Below, piece after piece: positions 13,184 to 16,036 of a stretch of DNA of 16,036 nt. The number at the start of each line of letters is the position of its first letter. The stretch's first letter is position 1. A model generated the notes under the pieces. It searched no databases. It was not told where the DNA came from and worked only from the letters and a program-made list of their open reading frames with translations. The position numbers were made by a program, and so were the translations under genes. Source of the stretch: an uncultured Collinsella sp. (GTDB taxonomy: Bacteria; Actinomycetota; Coriobacteriia; Coriobacteriales; Coriobacteriaceae); contig URWQ01000011.1 in the NCBI GenBank assembly GCA_900551635.1, forward strand, positions 1-16,036, in the 5' to 3' direction.

Positions 13184-13584
13184 CCCTAACGCGCCTCACC
13201 GGCTTCGACTACTTCACCGCCAAGCCGAAAAGCGGCGAAGCCGCGCAAGACGCCGCCCTGTTCCGCAGGGAGGCCGACTTCGCGTTCTTCGCCGCCAGGC
13301 TCGGTTGGGATTACGAGCAGTACGCGCAGCACACGCCCGTGCAGCTCGCGTTCGTGCGCAAAGAGCTTGAGACCGTGACCGTCGACCAATCGAACCTCTT
13401 CAAGGACGCCGTACAGGTGGCGGTTGCCAACTGCCTGTCCAAGAAGCGCCACAAGCTCTGGAAAAAGCGCAACGGCTCCTTCCGCGAGGACTCCTTCACC
13501 TACGAGGAGATCGACGCGCTGAAGGAGCAGCACCGAAAGAACCCGCCATGGACGCCTTGGGGAGGAGGCAAGCTGAATGGCTGA
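12761..13584 (+). CDS. Tail assembly chaperone, frameshifted long form (gpGT-like), about 274 aa
   Basis: A -1 shift on TTTTTTA at 13156-13162 joins the short chaperone frame to a second open frame. After the shift, codons run from ATT at 13162 through to TGA at 13582-13584 with no stop. The extension gives 140 more residues (IQGRRELALTRLTGFDYFTA, later FFAARLGWDYEQYAQHTP, and a basic KKRHKLWKKRNGS). GpGT-type fusions hold the tape measure and are low-abundance relative to gpG. No independent RBS or good start is seen for the second frame between 13184 and 13339. The stop overlaps the tape-measure start by 8 nt. Confidence 0.85.
13156..13195 (+). promoter_or_regulatory. Programmed -1 frameshift site: TTTTTTA plus bulged stem-loop
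   Basis: The heptamer T-TTT-TTA (13156-13162) has zero-frame codons TTT TTA, which fits X-XXY-YYZ. Six nt later a bulged stem starts. GGCGC (13169-13173) pairs with GCGCC (13191-13195), stacked on AGGG (13174-13177) with CCCT (13184-13187), with a 6-nt loop and a 3-nt bulge (13188-13190). The zero-frame TAG (13181-13183) lies in that loop. Heptamer, spacer and stem give the standard layout of -1 shifting in tail chaperone genes. Confidence 0.85.
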
Positions 13585-16036
13585 TTACGTTCTCTCCGCC
13601 AAGGGAACCTACGACGGCTCGAACTTCGACTCAGGCGTCGATGGCTCCGCATCGAAGCTCAAGGGCCTCACCGAGACGGCCAAGGGCGTCGGCTCGCAGG
13701 TGGCGGGATACTTCGCGAACAGCTTCGGCAGCGTTGCGAAGTCAATTGGCAACGCCATCGGAACGGTTACCGCAGGCGTTACCACGCTCGCCGCCACCGG
13801 CGGCATGAGCCGCGCCTTGAACATCGAGAAGGCCCAGACGATGTTCAAGGGCATGAAGCTCGAATGGAGCGACTTCTACAGCACAATCCAGCAATCAGTT
13901 GACGGAACGGCGTTCGGCTTCGACACCGCCGCGCAGGCGTGCGCCCAGCTCGCCGCATCTGGCGTCGCCGCCGGCACCGACATGGAAAAGGCTCTGAACG
14001 GCTGCGTGGGCACAGCCGCCACGTTCGGCCAGGACTTGGGCGACCTCTCCTCGATTTGGGCCAAGGTGGCCGCGAACGGCAAACTCTCAGGCGAGCAGGT
14101 CGCGCAGTTCACCGACCGAGGTATCAACGCAATATCAACGCTATCGACCTACTTGGGCAAGTCCTCCGACGAGGTTTCCAAGATGGTCACGGCTGGCAAG
14201 ATCGACTTCCAAACCTTCTCCGACGCCATGTATTCCGCGTTCGGCGATTCGGCAAAGGCGGCGAACGAGACCTTCACCGGCTCCATGGCGAACATGAAGG
14301 CCGCGCTCTCGAAAATCGGCCAGGATTGGATGACTCCGCTCAAGGACTCCGCCATCCCCGTGTTCAACTCCATACGAGGCGTACTGAACTCGTGCCGTGC
14401 GGCGCTGAAGCCGCTCACCGTGGCCTTCGGCGAGTTCCTGGGCGTCACATACGACGCGCAGGGCAACCTGACGCGCACAGGCGGCGCGGTCGAGAAGGTG
14501 TGCGGGTTCCTCGACAGCCTGGCCGAGAAGATCCAGGGCGTAGACCTCTCGCAGCTCGGAACGGGCGGCAAGGTGGCCGCCGCCGCTTTGGCCGGCCTAG
14601 CCGCCGTGTCGCTTGGCGGCCTCATCGGGCAGATTCCCGTGCTCGGCGCGCTTGCCAACTCGCTTACGGGCGGCATCGTTCCGGCTCTGAAGGGCGTTGC
14701 CACTGGGTTCCTGGCGCTTTCCGCGCCTGCTGCGGTCGCTGTCGCGGCAATCACCGCCTTCGCGGCGATCTTCGCCTACAGCATGGCAACCAACGAGGCG
14801 TTTCGCAACTCCATGGTCAGCATCGCTTCGAGCATCGCGTCATCGCTCGCCCCGGCGTTCCAGAGCCTCACGGCTTTGGCCGAACCCCTTCAGGGGCTTT
14901 TCGCCGCCGCCGTAATCGTCGTGAACAGCTTCTCACTCGCCATCGGCGGGTTGGTTGCGGCAATCGCGCCGGTCATCGCCTCGATCGTATCGGGCCTCGT
15001 TCCCGTAATCGGAACGATCATCGACGCGGTAGGCCAGGTGGCGCTAGCCATCACGACGACGGTTTGCCCAATCATCCAGCAGGTGACCGACCTCATAACG
15101 GCCAACATGCCGCTGATCCAGCAGGTCATATCTGACGAATGCACGCTTATCCAGACGGTCGTCTCCACGGTGCTTCCCGTTTTGGTCGAGATAATCACAT
15201 CGACGATGACCGCTATTCAGGGCGTTATCGACGCCGTTTGGCCGTACATCTCGGCCATCGTGACGTCCGCCATGCAGGCGATCCAGGACATCATCACGAT
15301 TGTCTTGGGCGTCATCAACGGCGACTGGGGTTCCGTTTGGAGCGCCATCCAATCACTGGCAGCGAACGTGTGGAGCATCATCCAGAACGTCATCAGCGGC
15401 GGCGTTGCGCTCATCCAGGCGGTCATACAGAACGGCCTCGCGCTCATCCAGAGCGTGTGGGACTCGATTTGGGGCGCTATCGGCAACTGGGTGACCAGCA
15501 CGTGGAACAGCATCAAGACTGCCGTGCAAGGCGGCATCAACAACGTGAAGTCGTTCATATCGGGCGGCCTGTCCACGGTGCAATCTATCTGGTCGTCAGC
15601 ATGGAACGCGGTCGGCAACATCCTGAACAACGCGTGGAGCAACATCCGCAACGGCGTGTCGAACGGCATCAACTCCGTGGTGAGCTTCGTGTCGTCGATT
15701 CCCGGGCGAATCGTGAGCGCGCTGGGGAACCTCGGCTCCCTGCTCTACAGCGCCGGCAGCTCCATCGTCAGCGGCCTGCTCAACGGCATCAAGTCGAGCA
15801 TCGGCGGCGTGTACGACTTCGTTTCCGGCATCGCGGGCAAGATCGCCAGCCTCAAAGGCCCGAAGCGCAAGGACTTGCGCCTGCTCATCCCGAACGGCGG
15901 CTGGATCATGCAATCCCTCGAAGCGGGCCTGAAGAAGCGCTTCGAGGGCGTGAAGGCCACCGTATCGGGCTTCGCCGACGACCTGAGCATGTCGTTCGGC
16001 GGAAACAGCGTCACCTACGAGACCGGGGCGGCGGCA
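13577..16036 (+). CDS. Tape measure protein, N-terminal 820 residues (cut by window edge)
   Basis: ATG 13577 follows GGAGGAGG and runs open to the window end, so the 3' end is missing. Residues about 70-260 match the tape-measure N-terminal domain (NIEKAQTMFKGMKLEWSDF, GFDTAAQACAQLAASGV, ADGKLSGEQ-like). A hydrophobic stretch at about residues 330-411 and another at about 439-502 resemble membrane-spanning or tail-core helices. Residues about 549-718 are a repetitive Trp/Ile/Asn-rich helical array (WSIIQNVISGGVALIQ-like units) that sets tail length. Near 760-790 a positively charged KGPKRKDLRLLIP segment follows. The protein sets tail length and helps DNA ejection. Confidence is high from length, place and pattern. 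Confidence 0.93.
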   Translation, partial: MADYVLSAKGTYDGSNFDSGVDGSASKLKGLTETAKGVGSQVAGYFANSFGSVAKSIGNAIGTVTAGVTTLAATGGMSRALNIEKAQTMFKGMKLEWSDFYSTIQQSVDGTAFGFDTAAQACAQLAASGVAAGTDMEKALNGCVGTAATFGQDLGDLSSIWAKVAANGKLSGEQVAQFTDRGINAISTLSTYLGKSSDEVSKMVTAGKIDFQTFSDAMYSAFGDSAKAANETFTGSMANMKAALSKIGQDWMTPLKDSAIPVFNSIRGVLNSCRAALKPLTVAFGEFLGVTYDAQGNLTRTGGAVEKVCGFLDSLAEKIQGVDLSQLGTGGKVAAAALAGLAAVSLGGLIGQIPVLGALANSLTGGIVPALKGVATGFLALSAPAAVAVAAITAFAAIFAYSMATNEAFRNSMVSIASSIASSLAPAFQSLTALAEPLQGLFAAAVIVVNSFSLAIGGLVAAIAPVIASIVSGLVPVIGTIIDAVGQVALAITTTVCPIIQQVTDLITANMPLIQQVISDECTLIQTVVSTVLPVLVEIITSTMTAIQGVIDAVWPYISAIVTSAMQAIQDIITIVLGVINGDWGSVWSAIQSLAANVWSIIQNVISGGVALIQAVIQNGLALIQSVWDSIWGAIGNWVTSTWNSIKTAVQGGINNVKSFISGGLSTVQSIWSSAWNAVGNILNNAWSNIRNGVSNGINSVVSFVSSIPGRIVSALGNLGSLLYSAGSSIVSGLLNGIKSSIGGVYDFVSGIAGKIASLKGPKRKDLRLLIPNGGWIMQSLEAGLKKRFEGVKATVSGFADDLSMSFGGNSVTYETGAAA

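Noticed and set aside
13339-13584. Separate 81-aa gene starting at ATG 13339
   Set aside because: The same frame is open back to the slippery heptamer at 13156-13162 and has no RBS at 13339, so it is better read as the end of the frameshift product.
13939-15135. Plus-strand open frame of 398 aa inside the tape measure region
   Set aside because: It is another frame of the tape-measure gene. Its Arg/Gly/His-rich composition is typical of a GC-rich shadow frame, while the 13577 frame has tape-measure domains and runs open to the window edge.

Overview
This window is the start and most of the head and tail-start module of a tailed bacteriophage or prophage with siphophage-type gene order. The DNA is GC-rich (about 60% by eye) and strongly biased to G/C-ending codons, except for an AT-rich control region near 740-870. 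Codon bias and protein style suggest an actinobacterial host, possibly a gut Coriobacteriia/Eggerthellaceae-type host. That host call is inference. No integrase, att site, tRNA, rRNA, IS element or CRISPR array was seen.

Layout: (1) 1-681, a leftward pair: a 5' fragment of a DUF2958-like gene at the left edge and an unrecognised 177-aa gene. (2) 682-902, an AT-rich divergent control region. It has palindromes and a TGCACAAT motif repeated at exactly 30-bp spacing, plus a candidate rightward promoter. (3) 903-2404, a small HTH protein, a PP-loop PAPS-reductase-family protein and an unrecognised 192-aa protein, closed by a strong UUCG terminator. (4) 2405-2662, a 33-aa arginine-rich peptide gene between two hairpins. 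(5) 2663-8171, packaging and portal genes: a 79-aa protein, terminase small and large subunits, an SPP1-type portal, an SH3-linker-SAP-like protein, and a MuF head protein with a C-terminal RelA/SpoT-like nucleotidyltransferase domain. The MuF gene overlaps a 69-aa gene that is a candidate immunity gene, and a terminator follows. (6) 8250-8513, a thioredoxin-like CxxC protein. (7) 8514-8672, a repeated and probably structured leader. (8) 8673-12748, scaffold, putative decoration protein, major capsid, four head-tail connector/completion proteins and major tail protein. (9) 12761-13584, a tail assembly chaperone pair joined by a -1 frameshift on TTTTTTA. (10) 13577-16036, a tape-measure protein running off the right edge.

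Working together: the terminase subunits package DNA through the portal into a capsid built on the scaffold. The connector, stopper and terminator proteins close the head and join the tail. The G and G-T chaperones load tape measure and tail-tube subunits.

The most notable element is the MuF-RelA/SpoT fusion with its 4-nt-overlapping small gene. It fits the toxin-immunity layout of MuF polymorphic toxins of temperate phages, where the toxin is attached to a structural head protein.
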